From Magnetospirillum sp902729445 (GTDB lineage Bacteria; Pseudomonadota; Alphaproteobacteria; Rhodospirillales; Magnetospirillaceae): DNA of 64,000 nt. Location of the stretch: the NCBI RefSeq assembly GCF_902729445.1, contig NZ_CACVCE010000007.1, forward strand, positions 3,681 to 67,680, written 5' to 3'. Made by a program: the position numbers and the translations under genes. The notes beneath the pieces were generated by a model. It did not search any database and had not been told where the DNA came from. It saw only the letters and a program-made list of their open reading frames with translations. Shown piece after piece: positions 36,228-44,566 of the stretch; position 1 is the stretch's first letter; each line of letters opens with the position of its first letter.

Positions 36228-38381
36228 CTAACTGGCGATCACCCGCGCCGCCGGCAGGCGGACGGTGACGGCGGTGCCGCGTCCCGGTTCGCTGTCGATG
36301 GCGATCGAGCCGCCATGGGTCTCGACGATGCCGCGCACCAGGGCCAGGCCCAGGCCGGTGCCCTCGGTCGGGCTGGTGACGTTGCGCCCAACCTGACCGA
36401 ACGGTTCCATCGCCCGCGGGATGTCCTCGGGCGCCATGCCGATGCCGGTGTCGGTCACAGTGATCTCGATTCCCTGCTTGGCGTCGAAACCGACCGCCAC
36501 CGTCACGCAGCCCTCGGATGGCGTGAACTTGACGGCGTTGCTGATCAGGTTGATCAGGACCTGCTTCAGACGGCGCGGATCGCCCATCACCACCAACTCG
36601 GTCGCCGGCAGCCGGACCTCCATGGTGACGGCACCGGCATCGGCCCGGCCCCGCAACAGCTTGACGGCGGCGCCGACCACCTGGCCCAGCCTGACCGGCT
36701 CCTCGGCCAGGTCCATCCGGCCGGCCTCGATCTTGGCCAGGTCCAGGATGTCGGTGATCAGTTCCAACAGGTGGGTGCCGGATTCGACGATGTCTTGGGC
36801 ATATTCGCGGTATTTCGGCGCCAGCGGCCCGAACATTTCCATCCGCATGGTCTCGCCGAAACCGATCACCGCGTTCAGGGGCGTGCGCAATTCGTGGCTC
36901 ATGTTGGCCAGGAAGTCGCTTTTGGCGCGGCTGGCTTGCTCGGCCTGGTCTCGGGCCTGTTCCAGGGCGCGGCGGGCCCGGGCCTGGGCCGAGACGTCGC
37001 GCACCACCGCCACCACCTGCCGGGCCACGCCGCTACCCAGCGGGGCCAGGAAGGTTTCGGTCGGCAGCAGCACGCCATCCTCGCGGCGAAGCTCGCCGGT
37101 CACGGTGACCGGGCGCCCAGGCTGCAGGGCCGACCATGTCTGAAAAAGACGCTCGCGGTCGGCGGCAGGCACCAGGGCGAACACGTCCATCGTCAGCAGG
37201 GCCGCGCGGCTGAAGCCGGTCAGGCGGCAGGCCGACGTGTTGGCATCGACGAAGTTTCCGGAAAGGTCGTGCACCAAGATGGCGTCGGGGGACTGATCGA
37301 ATAGGTCGCGGAAACGGGCCTCGCGCTGGTCGAGTTCGTCCAGCAGATCGTCGAAGGCATTGGCGATCTGGTTCAATTCGCCAAACGCCCGCACCGAACC
37401 GGCCCGGGCCTGGCGATTGCCGGCTTGGACCTCGCGGATCACCGCCAGCAGCCGGGCGGTCGGCGCGAAGACCAGTTGGCGGCCGGCCACCATCAAAACC
37501 ACCACCATGGTTCCGGCGACCAAAGCCATGGCGCCGACCACCAGCAGGAAGAAGTCGCGGATCGGGCCGACCACCACGTCCTCGGGAACGCTGACCACGA
37601 CGAACAGGTCGGGGATGGACCGACTGAGCCGGTCGAAGGCGAAAATACGGCTCCGGCCATCCTCGCCCTCGGCGAAAAGGACACCCGATCGGCCTTCCCG
37701 CACCGCGCGGGCCAGGGCCTCGACCGGAGCCGGCACGCCGATCCTGGCGTCGCCGCCCTGGGCATGACGCACCGTGCCCGATTGGTCGAGGATCAGCATG
37801 TGCGCGCTGGCGGGCAGGATGTCGCCGATCAAAGGGTGCGTCGACCACGGGAATTCGCGCACGCCCACCAGGATGGCGCCGCCTTTCCCGTCCTGATCAT
37901 CGACTGGCATGGCCATCGGCACGGACAATCCCTGGTCGGCCGACACCAGATAGGGACCGACCGCCGGCTGGCCGCTTTCCCGTGCCGACAACACCGCCGG
38001 CAGCCGGGTCATCCAGCCGATATCCGCACCGCGCCCGCTGCCGCACAGCACCGAGCCATTGGCCCGGATCACCACCAGCCCCTCGATGCCGTTACCCTCG
38101 CGGACGACGCGCGACAGATGGTCCGCACAACGGTCGGGGTAGAAATCATGTTCGGTAACCAGCGACGCCAACATGACCCGAGTCGATTCAAGGGCGGTAT
38201 CGTGCAGTTCGGTCACCATCCGCACCAGATTGGCGACGTTGGCCTGGGCCATGTCGTGCCGGGCGTCGCGGGACATCACCGCCACCACCAGGATCGCCAC
38301 CCCCATCATCGCCGGGGCCACCCCCAGCAACACCAGCGCCAGCAGGCGGTCCTTCAGGTTGCCTAGGGCCGAGGCCGCCAT
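36228..38381 (-). CDS. Cache-HAMP-PAS sensor histidine kinase
   Basis: A 717-residue membrane sensor kinase. Membrane helix 1 (about 13-37), a periplasmic double-Cache-like domain (about 40-275), helix 2 (about 278-302), a HAMP-like linker (PTARLLAVIREVQAGN), a PAS domain (about 350-460, PDAILVHDLSGNFVDAN), HisKA with SHELRTP (His about 496), and HATPase with NAVKFT, DTGIGM and GTGLGLA. The domain order suits extracellular ligand sensing. The ATG at 38381 overlaps the 3' end of the VWA gene by 19 bp, so it is probably the last gene of the MoxR-VWA-kinase unit. Confidence 0.9.
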   Translation of the reverse strand: MAASALGNLKDRLLALVLLGVAPAMMGVAILVVAVMSRDARHDMAQANVANLVRMVTELHDTALESTRVMLASLVTEHDFYPDRCADHLSRVVREGNGIEGLVVIRANGSVLCGSGRGADIGWMTRLPAVLSARESGQPAVGPYLVSADQGLSVPMAMPVDDQDGKGGAILVGVREFPWSTHPLIGDILPASAHMLILDQSGTVRHAQGGDARIGVPAPVEALARAVREGRSGVLFAEGEDGRSRIFAFDRLSRSIPDLFVVVSVPEDVVVGPIRDFFLLVVGAMALVAGTMVVVLMVAGRQLVFAPTARLLAVIREVQAGNRQARAGSVRAFGELNQIANAFDDLLDELDQREARFRDLFDQSPDAILVHDLSGNFVDANTSACRLTGFSRAALLTMDVFALVPAADRERLFQTWSALQPGRPVTVTGELRREDGVLLPTETFLAPLGSGVARQVVAVVRDVSAQARARRALEQARDQAEQASRAKSDFLANMSHELRTPLNAVIGFGETMRMEMFGPLAPKYREYAQDIVESGTHLLELITDILDLAKIEAGRMDLAEEPVRLGQVVGAAVKLLRGRADAGAVTMEVRLPATELVVMGDPRRLKQVLINLISNAVKFTPSEGCVTVAVGFDAKQGIEITVTDTGIGMAPEDIPRAMEPFGQVGRNVTSPTEGTGLGLALVRGIVETHGGSIAIDSEPGRGTAVTVRLPAARVIAS

Positions 38382-39595
38382 GAGGTGCCTCCCCCGGCTG
38401 CCGCGCCCTTGTTCAACTCGCGCATCGCCTGGTCCAATCCGTCCAGGGTCAGCGGATACATCCGCCCCCCCATCATCCGCTGCAGCAGCTGGGTCGATTC
38501 GGTCCAGCCCCACATGCGCTCGGCCGCCGGGTTCAGCCACACCGCGTTGGGCCAGTTGGCCAGCACGCGCTCGAGCCACACCTGGCCGGGCTCTTCGTTC
38601 CATTCCTCGACGGCGGCACCCGGCACGGTGATTTCCCACGGGCTCATGGCCGCGTCGCCGATGATCACCAGCTTCCAGTCGTGGGGATAGGTGTGCAGCA
38701 CGTCCAGGGTCGCGACCCGTTCGTCCCAGCGCCGCTGGTTGTCGCGCCACAGATGGCCGTAAGGGCAATTGTGGAAATAGTAATGTTCGAGATGCTTGAA
38801 CTCGGAGCGGGCCGCCGAGAACAATTCCTCGCAGGCGGCGACGTGGGCGTCCATCGAACCGCCGACATCAAGCAGCAGCAGCACCTTGATCTTGTTGTGC
38901 CGCTCGGGCCGGAAGCGCACATCCAGCATGCCGGCCTGGCGGGCGGTGTGGGTGATGGTCTGGTCGAGATCCAACTCGGTGGCCGCCCCTTCGCGGGCGA
39001 AGCGGCGCAGGCGCCGCAGGGCCAGGCGGAAATTGCGGGTCCCCAGTTCCAGCCCGTCATCAAGATTCTTGAAGTCGCGGCGATCCCAAACCTTGACCGC
39101 GCGGTTATGGCGGTTGGTCGGCTGGCCGATACGCACCCCGGCCGGATTATAGCCGAACGCCCCGAACGGCGAGGTGCCGCCGGTGCCGATCCATTTGCTG
39201 CCGCCCTGGTGCCGCTCGTTCTGCTCGGTCAGGCGCTTCTTCAGCATCTCCATCAATTCGTCGAAGCCGCCGGCCGCCTTGATGGCGGCCATCTCCTCGG
39301 GGCTGAGCAGCTTTTCCGCCAGGGCGCGCAGCCATTCGTCGGGAATCTCGGCGCCGACACCCTCGCCGGCTTGGGCGTCGGCGCCGACGATGCCGTCGAA
39401 CACCCGGCCGAACACCTGGTCGAACTTGTCGAGGTTGCGTTCGTCCTTCACCAGAGCGGCGCGAGCCAGATAGTAGAAGGTTTCCGGGCTATGGCCGGCG
39501 ACACCCCGGTCCAAGGCGTCCAGCAGCGTCAGATATTCCCGCAAGGATACGGGAACCTTGGCAGCCTTCAGCTCGAGGAACAGGTCAAGGAACAT
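38363..39595 (-). CDS. VWA-domain CoxE-like protein
   Basis: A 410-residue protein whose C-terminal half is a von Willebrand factor A-type domain of the CoxE family; the MIDAS motif reads LLLDVGGSMDAH (DxGxS). The N-terminal half is helical. Together with the preceding MoxR ATPase it makes the widespread MoxR/VWA pair, thought to act as a chaperone-like metal-insertion or assembly machine. The start overlaps the MoxR stop (TGATG). No carbon monoxide dehydrogenase genes are in the window, so the client is unknown. Confidence 0.9.
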   Translation of the reverse strand: MFLDLFLELKAAKVPVSLREYLTLLDALDRGVAGHSPETFYYLARAALVKDERNLDKFDQVFGRVFDGIVGADAQAGEGVGAEIPDEWLRALAEKLLSPEEMAAIKAAGGFDELMEMLKKRLTEQNERHQGGSKWIGTGGTSPFGAFGYNPAGVRIGQPTNRHNRAVKVWDRRDFKNLDDGLELGTRNFRLALRRLRRFAREGAATELDLDQTITHTARQAGMLDVRFRPERHNKIKVLLLLDVGGSMDAHVAACEELFSAARSEFKHLEHYYFHNCPYGHLWRDNQRRWDERVATLDVLHTYPHDWKLVIIGDAAMSPWEITVPGAAVEEWNEEPGQVWLERVLANWPNAVWLNPAAERMWGWTESTQLLQRMMGGRMYPLTLDGLDQAMRELNKGAAAGGGTSWRPRP

Positions 39596-40437
39596 CAGCC
39601 CCCGCGTCGGTGCATGAACGCCAGGCGTTCGAACAGATGGACATCCTGCTCGTTCTTCAAAAGCGCGCCATGCAGGCGCGGGATCAAGGTCTTGGCATCC
39701 TTGGCGCGCAGATCCTCGGGGGCCAGATCCTCGGCGACCAGCAGCTTGATCCAGTCCAGCAACTCCGAGGTCGACGGCTTCTTCTTCAAGCCCGGCACGT
39801 CGCGCAATTCGAAGAAGATGGTCAGCGCCTCGTGCAGCAGGTTGGCCTTGATGCCGGGAAAGTGAACCCCGACGATGCGCTCCATGGTCTCGCGGTCGGG
39901 AAAGCGGATGTAGTGGAAGAAACAGCGGCGCAGGAAGGCGTCGGGCAGTTCCTTCTCGTTGTTCGAGGTGATGATGACCAAAGGCCGCCTGGCCGCCTTG
40001 ACCACCTGCTGCGTCTCGTAGACATGGAATTCCATGCGGTCGAGTTCCAGCAGCAGATCGTTGGGAAATTCGATGTCGGCCTTGTCGATCTCGTCGATCA
40101 GCAAGATCGGCGTGGCCTCGGCCTCGAAGGCTTCCCACAGCTTGCCGCGCACGATGTAGTTGGCGATGTCATGGACCCGGGCGTCGCCCAGCTGGGAATC
40201 GCGCAGCCTTGCCACCGCATCATACTCGTAAAGACCCTGCTGGGCCTTGGTGGTCGATTTGATGTGCCAGGCGATCAGCGGCCGGCCCAGCGCCTTGGCC
40301 ACCTCTTGGGCCAAGACGGTCTTGCCGGTGCCGGGTTCGCCCTTGATCAGCAAGGGGCGCTCCAGCGCCAGGGCGGCGTTGACCGCGACCATCAGGTCGT
40401 CGGTGGCGATGTAGGTGTCGGTTCCCTTGAATGTCAT
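39595..40437 (-). CDS. MoxR-family AAA+ ATPase
   Basis: A 280-residue MoxR ATPase. Walker A GEPGTGKT (33-40), Walker B PILLIDEIDKAD (about 110-121), sensor-1 LVIITSNNEKELPD, and the arginine finger region RRCFFHYIRFPD are all present. It is the first gene of the MoxR-VWA-kinase group. MoxR/CoxD-type pairs remodel client proteins during cofactor insertion; the client is not encoded nearby. Confidence 0.93.
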   Translation of the reverse strand: MTFKGTDTYIATDDLMVAVNAALALERPLLIKGEPGTGKTVLAQEVAKALGRPLIAWHIKSTTKAQQGLYEYDAVARLRDSQLGDARVHDIANYIVRGKLWEAFEAEATPILLIDEIDKADIEFPNDLLLELDRMEFHVYETQQVVKAARRPLVIITSNNEKELPDAFLRRCFFHYIRFPDRETMERIVGVHFPGIKANLLHEALTIFFELRDVPGLKKKPSTSELLDWIKLLVAEDLAPEDLRAKDAKTLIPRLHGALLKNEQDVHLFERLAFMHRRGG

Positions 40438-40495
40438 CGGCTTACGGCCTCCTCACACGAACTGTGCGGGAGGAGGCCGCCGATGGCAAGATGGG

Positions 40496-40930
40496 TTAGG
40501 CGGATGCCGCCAAGGCGAAGTCGCGCAGCACGGCCGCTTCCAACTGCTTTTCCGCCAACCGACGCTCGACCACGTCGCCGATCGAGACCATGCCGATGAT
40601 GGTGTCGTCGCGTACCACCGGCAGATGGCGAATGCGCCGGGTGTTCATCACATCCATCACGTCCTTGACGCGATCCTTGGGGGCGCAGGTCACCACCGGG
40701 CTGGACATCAGCGCCTTGACCGGCATGGTCAGGGCCTTGCCGCCATGGCTGACCAGGCCGCGGACGATGTCGCGCTCGGACAGGACGCCGACACAAGACT
40801 GGCCGTCGCACACCACCGCCGCACCAATGCGCCGGTTATGCAGGACCTGGGCGGCTTCGGCCACCGTATGGTCGGGACGCACCGAAAAGACGTCGCCGCC
40901 TTTGTACTTTAGAATTCTCCCAACAGTCAT
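40496..40930 (-). CDS. CBS-pair domain protein, copy A
   Basis: A 144-residue protein consisting of a Bateman module (two CBS repeats: SVRPDHTVAEAAQVL and VTCAPKDRVKDVMDVM). Such modules bind adenine nucleotides and act as energy or redox sensors. It is a clear paralogue of the CBS protein across the phasin gene (shared SSPVVTCAP and RRIRHLPV blocks and the AVLRDFA ending). The ATG at 40930 has a GGGAGG ribosome binding site five bases upstream. Confidence 0.88.
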   Translation of the reverse strand: MTVGRILKYKGGDVFSVRPDHTVAEAAQVLHNRRIGAAVVCDGQSCVGVLSERDIVRGLVSHGGKALTMPVKALMSSPVVTCAPKDRVKDVMDVMNTRRIRHLPVVRDDTIIGMVSIGDVVERRLAEKQLEAAVLRDFALAASA

Positions 40931-41262
40931 GAACGCCTCCCTGCTTGGCGGCTTCATCGTCCGCGCAAGAAAAAGGCTAGCGCATGCTGCAGCGCAATTT
41001 AAAGGATAATGAGTCGTTACTTATAAAATAGTATCAGGATGTAGGAATATTGCCGCCCGGGTGGGTACAGACCACCCGCCCGACCGGGTGGAATCTGCCG
41101 CTCAGATTTGAATTATTGGAAAGAAAAGGGGGAATCTTCAAAAAAAACGCCCGACCTCGGGGGGAGAGGTCGGGCGTTCATTGAGCGGCCGGAACAGGGA
41201 GGGAGGAGGGACCCGGTTCCGGCCGGCTGGCGCGTCACCCGAAGGCGACTGCGCGAGTCTTG
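40931..41262. other. AT-rich intergenic stretch with hairpins
   Basis: The left part (40990-41040) is the AT-rich upstream region of the CBS gene. A GGGTGG/CCACCC hairpin lies at 41059-41077, and the phasin terminator at 41139-41178. No gene is seen. Confidence 0.6.
41139..41178 (-). terminator. Phasin gene terminator
   Basis: A 13-bp GC-rich stem (AACGCCCGACCTC/GAGGTCGGGCGTT) followed on the minus strand by a run of T (41140-41147), a textbook intrinsic terminator 84 bp beyond the phasin stop. Confidence 0.88.
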
Positions 41263-41616
41263 TTACGCAGCCTGCTTGACCAGCGACTGGAAGGCGGCAA
41301 CGCGGGCGTTGATCGGCTCCAGGGCGGCGGTCACGACGGTCTGGGTCAGCTCGGCGAACTTGCGGCTGTCCGAGATGGCGGTCTCGACCGACTCGCGGGC
41401 CAGCTTGCCCTGCAGGTCGAAGAACTCGGCCGGGGTCTTGACGGCGAACAGCGCCTTCATGATGGCGTCGGCCTTCTCGGTCGAGGTGGTGACATAGGCC
41501 TGCGAGGCCTTGGCCAGCTCTTCGAAGCCCTTCATGGCGACGGTGCTGCTCTTGACCACCGCGTCGGCGTTTTCCTTGCCCAGCGAAACGAACTTGTCGA
41601 AACCATCGATCTTCAT
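41263..41616 (-). CDS. Phasin family protein
   Basis: A 117-residue helical protein of the phasin_2 family that coats PHB granules. It has the expected amphipathic repeats (FDKFVSLGKENADAVVKSST; EELAKASQAYVTTSTEKADA) and a conserved FFDLQGKLARESVE segment. Transcription ends in a strong terminator. Upstream (41.66-41.73 kb) are two TGCA-N-TGCA palindromes like those bound by the PHB repressor PhaR. Its presence with acetoacetyl-CoA synthetase supports a PHB-storing organism. Confidence 0.92.
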   Translation of the reverse strand: MKIDGFDKFVSLGKENADAVVKSSTVAMKGFEELAKASQAYVTTSTEKADAIMKALFAVKTPAEFFDLQGKLARESVETAISDSRKFAELTQTVVTAALEPINARVAAFQSLVKQAA

Positions 41617-41664
41617 GGCGGAACCCTTTCTATCGGCACCCGATCACCCCCACGGCGACCGTTG

Positions 41665-41673
41665 TGCAATGCA
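41665..41673. promoter_or_regulatory. PhaR-like site 1 (TGCAATGCA)
   Basis: TGCAATGCA, 49 bp before the phasin start. This TGCA-N-TGCA type of palindrome resembles sites reported for PhaR-type PHB repressors. Assignment is by similarity only. Confidence 0.4.
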
Positions 41674-41721
41674 ACATAGGCACACCATACCGATCCCGAA
41701 CGGCTTTTCCAAGACTTATTT

Positions 41722-41730
41722 TGCACTGCA
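41722..41730. promoter_or_regulatory. PhaR-like site 2 (TGCACTGCA)
   Basis: TGCACTGCA, a second copy with the same half-sites, 57 bp from the first. The pair in front of a phasin gene suggests cooperative repression. Confidence 0.4.
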
Positions 41731-41751
41731 CCATTTTTTCTCGCACCTGCA

Positions 41752-41928
41752 ACAAACAGGGCGCCGCGCCATCTTAATGTTGGCCCTCGCCGGGCGGGCG
41801 CGTCCGCAATGGCCGCAGGAGCGACACCCCATCAGATTGATGGGGCGTCGCTCTTAAAACAAACAGGGCGCCGCGCGATTGGAAAAGATAAGGGCGCCGC
41901 GCGTTTTAAAAAGTTAAGGGCGCCGCCC
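41752..41928. repeat. Four-copy AGGGCGCCGCGC repeat
   Basis: Copies at 41758-41769, 41865-41876, 41891-41902 and a variant at 41917-41928. The first two are embedded in an identical 18-bp unit starting ACAAACAGGG. Each copy contains the self-complementary GGCGCC core. Confidence 0.55.
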
Positions 41929-41964
41929 TTGCGGACGGCGCCCCATGCATGGTCTTGACCGCAA

Positions 41965-42396
41965 TCAGCGGGTCGCGGCGAAATCGCGCAGGACCGCGGT
42001 TTCCATCTGCGCCTCGTGCAGGCGGAAATTGACGGCGTCGCCGATCGAGATCATGCCGACCAGTTCCTCGCCTTCCAGCACCGGAAGATGGCGGATGCGG
42101 CGCTCGGTCATCACTTCCATCACCTTCTTGATGGAATCGTTCGGGGCGCAGGTGACCACCGGGCTGGTCATGATGTTGCGAACCGGCATTTCCAGCAGGC
42201 CCTTACCGTATTGGGTGATCCCCGAGACGATATCGCGTTCCGACACCACCCCCATCAGGCGCCCCTTGGCGTCGCAGACGATGGCGACGCCGACCCGCTT
42301 GGAGGCCATCAGCGCGGCCGCCTCGGACACCGAATGCTCCGGTCGGATGGTGAAGATGTTATGACCCTTGGTCTTCAAAATGGCTTCGACGGACAT
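41965..42396 (-). CDS. CBS-pair domain protein, copy B
   Basis: A 143-residue Bateman-module protein, paralogue of the one on the other side of the phasin gene, with the same organisation (TIRPEHSVSEAAALM first repeat; TCAPNDSIKKVMEVM second). No membrane or enzymatic domain is attached. The ATG at 42396 has GGGGGGACAG upstream. Co-location of two such paralogues around a phasin gene suggests a link to energy state and PHB storage, but this is inference. Confidence 0.88.
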   Translation of the reverse strand: MSVEAILKTKGHNIFTIRPEHSVSEAAALMASKRVGVAIVCDAKGRLMGVVSERDIVSGITQYGKGLLEMPVRNIMTSPVVTCAPNDSIKKVMEVMTERRIRHLPVLEGEELVGMISIGDAVNFRLHEAQMETAVLRDFAATR

Positions 42397-42604
42397 CTGT
42401 CCCCCCTTCTTCTTGGTATTCTCGACGGCACCGGACGCCATCGCGTCCCAGCCAGCATGGGCCGGGCGAATTCGAAATTCAACACCGATTCGATCCCACA
42501 CCCGAAGACAAGAACCCCTCCCGCCCGGCTATTGCCGAAGCGGGAGGGGGCCTTGCCAGGCGGCCTGCTGTTGGGGGGGCGAATGCCGCCCGGCAAGAAG
42601 AAAC

Positions 42605-43114
42605 TCAGTGCGGCTTGACCGCGATCTTGCGGTCGCGGACAGCGTCTTTTTCGTGTTTGGGAACGGTGATCGTCAGAATGCCCGTGGCGAATTCGGCGCC
42701 GATCCCTTCGGCGTCGGCATCCTCGGGCAGGCGGAATAAGCGCTCGAACCGATCGATGCCGCGCTCGACCGTCTTTTCACCATGGATCATCAATACACCG
42801 TCCTTGACGGTGACATCGACATCCTGGGCATCCAGCCCCGGCAGTTCTGTGGTGATCTGGTAGCAATCGGCCAGTTCCCGGATGTCAACGCTGGGAACCG
42901 GCTGATCGAAGCCCTGGAGCGGCCGGCACAACCAGGAATCAAGCTCGTGCAGGGCGCGGCCGAAAGCCGTCTGGGACGAGCCGCCGAGGGCGGCCGGAAA
43001 GAACCCTTCGAACAAGCGATCGACCTCGCCATGCCAGCCTTGAAGCGGGTGGCTGGGTGTGGACTCGGCCGGGCTGTCGGACCTGGGTGGACGCCGGATG
43101 ACCCTGCCGGTCAT
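42605..43114 (-). CDS. Hsp20/alpha-crystallin family small heat-shock protein
   Basis: A 169-residue small heat-shock protein. A disordered N-terminus leads to an alpha-crystallin domain (about 75-165): VPSVDIRELADCYQITTELP, GLDAQDVDVTVKDGVLMIHG, and the conserved A-x-x-x-G-x-L end as EFATGILTITVPK. It holds unfolded proteins and, in PHB producers, can associate with granules. The ATG at 43114 follows GAGGAGGGGG. A TATAAT sequence (43170-43175, minus strand) may be its -10 box. Confidence 0.9.
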   Translation of the reverse strand: MTGRVIRRPPRSDSPAESTPSHPLQGWHGEVDRLFEGFFPAALGGSSQTAFGRALHELDSWLCRPLQGFDQPVPSVDIRELADCYQITTELPGLDAQDVDVTVKDGVLMIHGEKTVERGIDRFERLFRLPEDADAEGIGAEFATGILTITVPKHEKDAVRDRKIAVKPH

Positions 43115-43238
43115 GGCCCCCTCCTCACTTCGATGGGCAAAGACCGAAGACCGCTCGGCCTTTGGGGGCATTATACCACCCCCCGGCGCGCGCCCTCTGT
43201 GTGCTCAATGCATGCCAGACCCGCCGCAAATGGCGGGA

Positions 43239-44015
43239 TCAGCCCGCGCCGAAGCTTTGCACCAGCGAGCCCACCACCATGAACCAGCCGTCCACCAGCA
43301 CGAAGAAGATCAGCTTGAACGGCAGCGCGATCATCGCCGGTGGAATCATCATCATGCCCATGCTCATCAGCACCGAGGCGACCACCATGTCGATGACGAT
43401 GAATGGCAGGAAGATCAGGAAGCCGATTTCGAAAGCCCGGCGCAGTTCGCTGATCATGAAGGCCGGAACCAGCACCTTCAGCGGCACGTCCTCGGACTTG
43501 CTCACCTGCTGGGTCCGCGACAGGCTCATGAACAATTGCACGTCCTGCTCGCGCGCCAGGCGGGTCATGAAGGAGTGAAACGGCTTGGCGGTGCGGTCGA
43601 ACGCCTCGACCTCGTCCAGTTGGCCGTCGATATAAGGCTGCACCCCCTGGTTCCACGATTGCTCGAACGTGGGCGCCATGACGAACGCGGTCAGGAACAT
43701 CGCCAGGCTCATCATCACCATGTTGGGCGGGCTTTGCATGGTGCCCAAGGCCTGGCGCAGGAAGCCCAGGACGATGACGATGCGGGTGAACGACGTCACC
43801 ATCATCAGGATCGAGGGCGCCACCGACAAAACGGTGGTCAGGGCCAGCAATTGCAGGACCCTGAGCGTCGTGCTGTTGGGGTTGTTGCCGCCGCCGCCAG
43901 CGCCCAGGTCCAGGGTGAATTGCTGGGCCAGCGCCGGATCGGCGAAGGTGACGCCAAAGACCACGGCGCCGAGGGTCGCCACGGTGAAAATCAGGGCTCG
44001 GCGAGCCATCCTCAT
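43239..44015 (-). CDS. fliP: Flagellar export protein FliP
   Basis: A 258-residue core subunit of the flagellar type III export gate. A cleavable signal peptide (ending DPALAQ) precedes the FliP signatures LTTVLSVAPSILMMVTSFTR and PFIVIDMVVASVLMSMGMMM. It forms the FliP5-FliQ4-FliR1 pore. Its ATG overlaps the fliO stop (ATGA). fliQ and fliR are encoded in the divergent operon about 3 kb away. Confidence 0.96.
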   Translation of the reverse strand: MRMARRALIFTVATLGAVVFGVTFADPALAQQFTLDLGAGGGGNNPNSTTLRVLQLLALTTVLSVAPSILMMVTSFTRIVIVLGFLRQALGTMQSPPNMVMMSLAMFLTAFVMAPTFEQSWNQGVQPYIDGQLDEVEAFDRTAKPFHSFMTRLAREQDVQLFMSLSRTQQVSKSEDVPLKVLVPAFMISELRRAFEIGFLIFLPFIVIDMVVASVLMSMGMMMIPPAMIALPFKLIFFVLVDGWFMVVGSLVQSFGAG

Positions 44016-44302
44016 GCCTTGTCCTCCTGGGCCGCGGGGGCGACCCGGCTTTCGATCAGCATATCGTTGCCGCCGCCCACCAGCAGCAAATGTTCGGTGT
44101 CGTCGCGACGAATCAGGACCAGCCGGCGCCGGCCGTCCAAAGCCGCGGTTTCGACCACCCCCAGACGCCGCTTGGCGCCGGCGCGCGTCACCATGCCGGC
44201 CGGACCGAACCGGCGCAATGCCCACAGCAACGCCAGCATCAGCCCGACGACGAAAGCCAGCGCGGCGATGAAGCGCAAATAGGACGCGGCGTCGAGCTCC
44301 AT
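44012..44302 (-). CDS. fliO: Flagellar biosynthesis protein FliO
   Basis: A 96-residue single-pass membrane protein: helix at about 8-28, then a basic short cytoplasmic domain with the FliO/FliZ pattern RRLGVVETAALDGRRRLVLIRRDDTEHLLLVGGG. FliO assists FliP assembly. It is coupled to fliP by a 4-bp overlap and follows the 87-aa gene without a gap. Confidence 0.9.
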   Translation of the reverse strand: MELDAASYLRFIAALAFVVGLMLALLWALRRFGPAGMVTRAGAKRRLGVVETAALDGRRRLVLIRRDDTEHLLLVGGGNDMLIESRVAPAAQEDKA

Positions 44303-44566
44303 TCAGCCAGCCCCCAGGTCGGCCGGCGGAGGGTCCATCCGCTCGCCGATTGCCTCGGCCAGGCGGTCCAGGTCGTTCAGCAGCTTCTCGACCAGCGGCA
44401 ACAAGGTGCGGCCGTCCTCACGCGCCATGTCGGCGATGCCGGCACAAATCCCCTGGACCTTGCCTTCCAGCGCCGCCAGATCGACCATGGTGCCGCCGAC
44501 CAGCAGGCGCCGGGCCGCCGTCACCAGCGACACCGCCTTTTCCAGTTCCTCGCGCACGTCGGTCAT
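44303..44566 (-). CDS. Small helical flagellar-cluster protein (unassigned)
   Basis: An 87-residue helical protein (REELEKAVSLVTAARRLL; GRTLLPLVEKLLNDLDRLAE). It abuts fliO directly and overlaps the FlhB-like gene by ATGA, so it is part of the export-apparatus operon. I do not recognise the family; its size and helicity would suit a chaperone- or FliJ/FliT-like role, but no diagnostic motif is visible. Confidence 0.65.
   Translation of the reverse strand: MTDVREELEKAVSLVTAARRLLVGGTMVDLAALEGKVQGICAGIADMAREDGRTLLPLVEKLLNDLDRLAEAIGERMDPPPADLGAG

Larger units (their letters stand above)
41617..41964. other. Phasin upstream region with repeated GC motifs
   Basis: A gene-free stretch of 348 bp. 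Near the phasin start are two TGCA-N-TGCA sites. Further up are four copies of AGGGCGCCGCGC or close variants; an 18-bp unit is exact at 41752-41769 and 41859-41876. A hairpin around 41820-41853 pairs AGCGAC with GTCGCT around ATCAGATTGAT. Confidence 0.65.

Noticed and set aside
43115..43176. ROSE-like RNA thermometer before the Hsp20 gene (GCCCCC complementary to the GGGGGC of the ribosome binding site)
   Set aside because: The GCCCCC lies between the TATAAT box and the expected transcription start, so it would probably not be in the mRNA.
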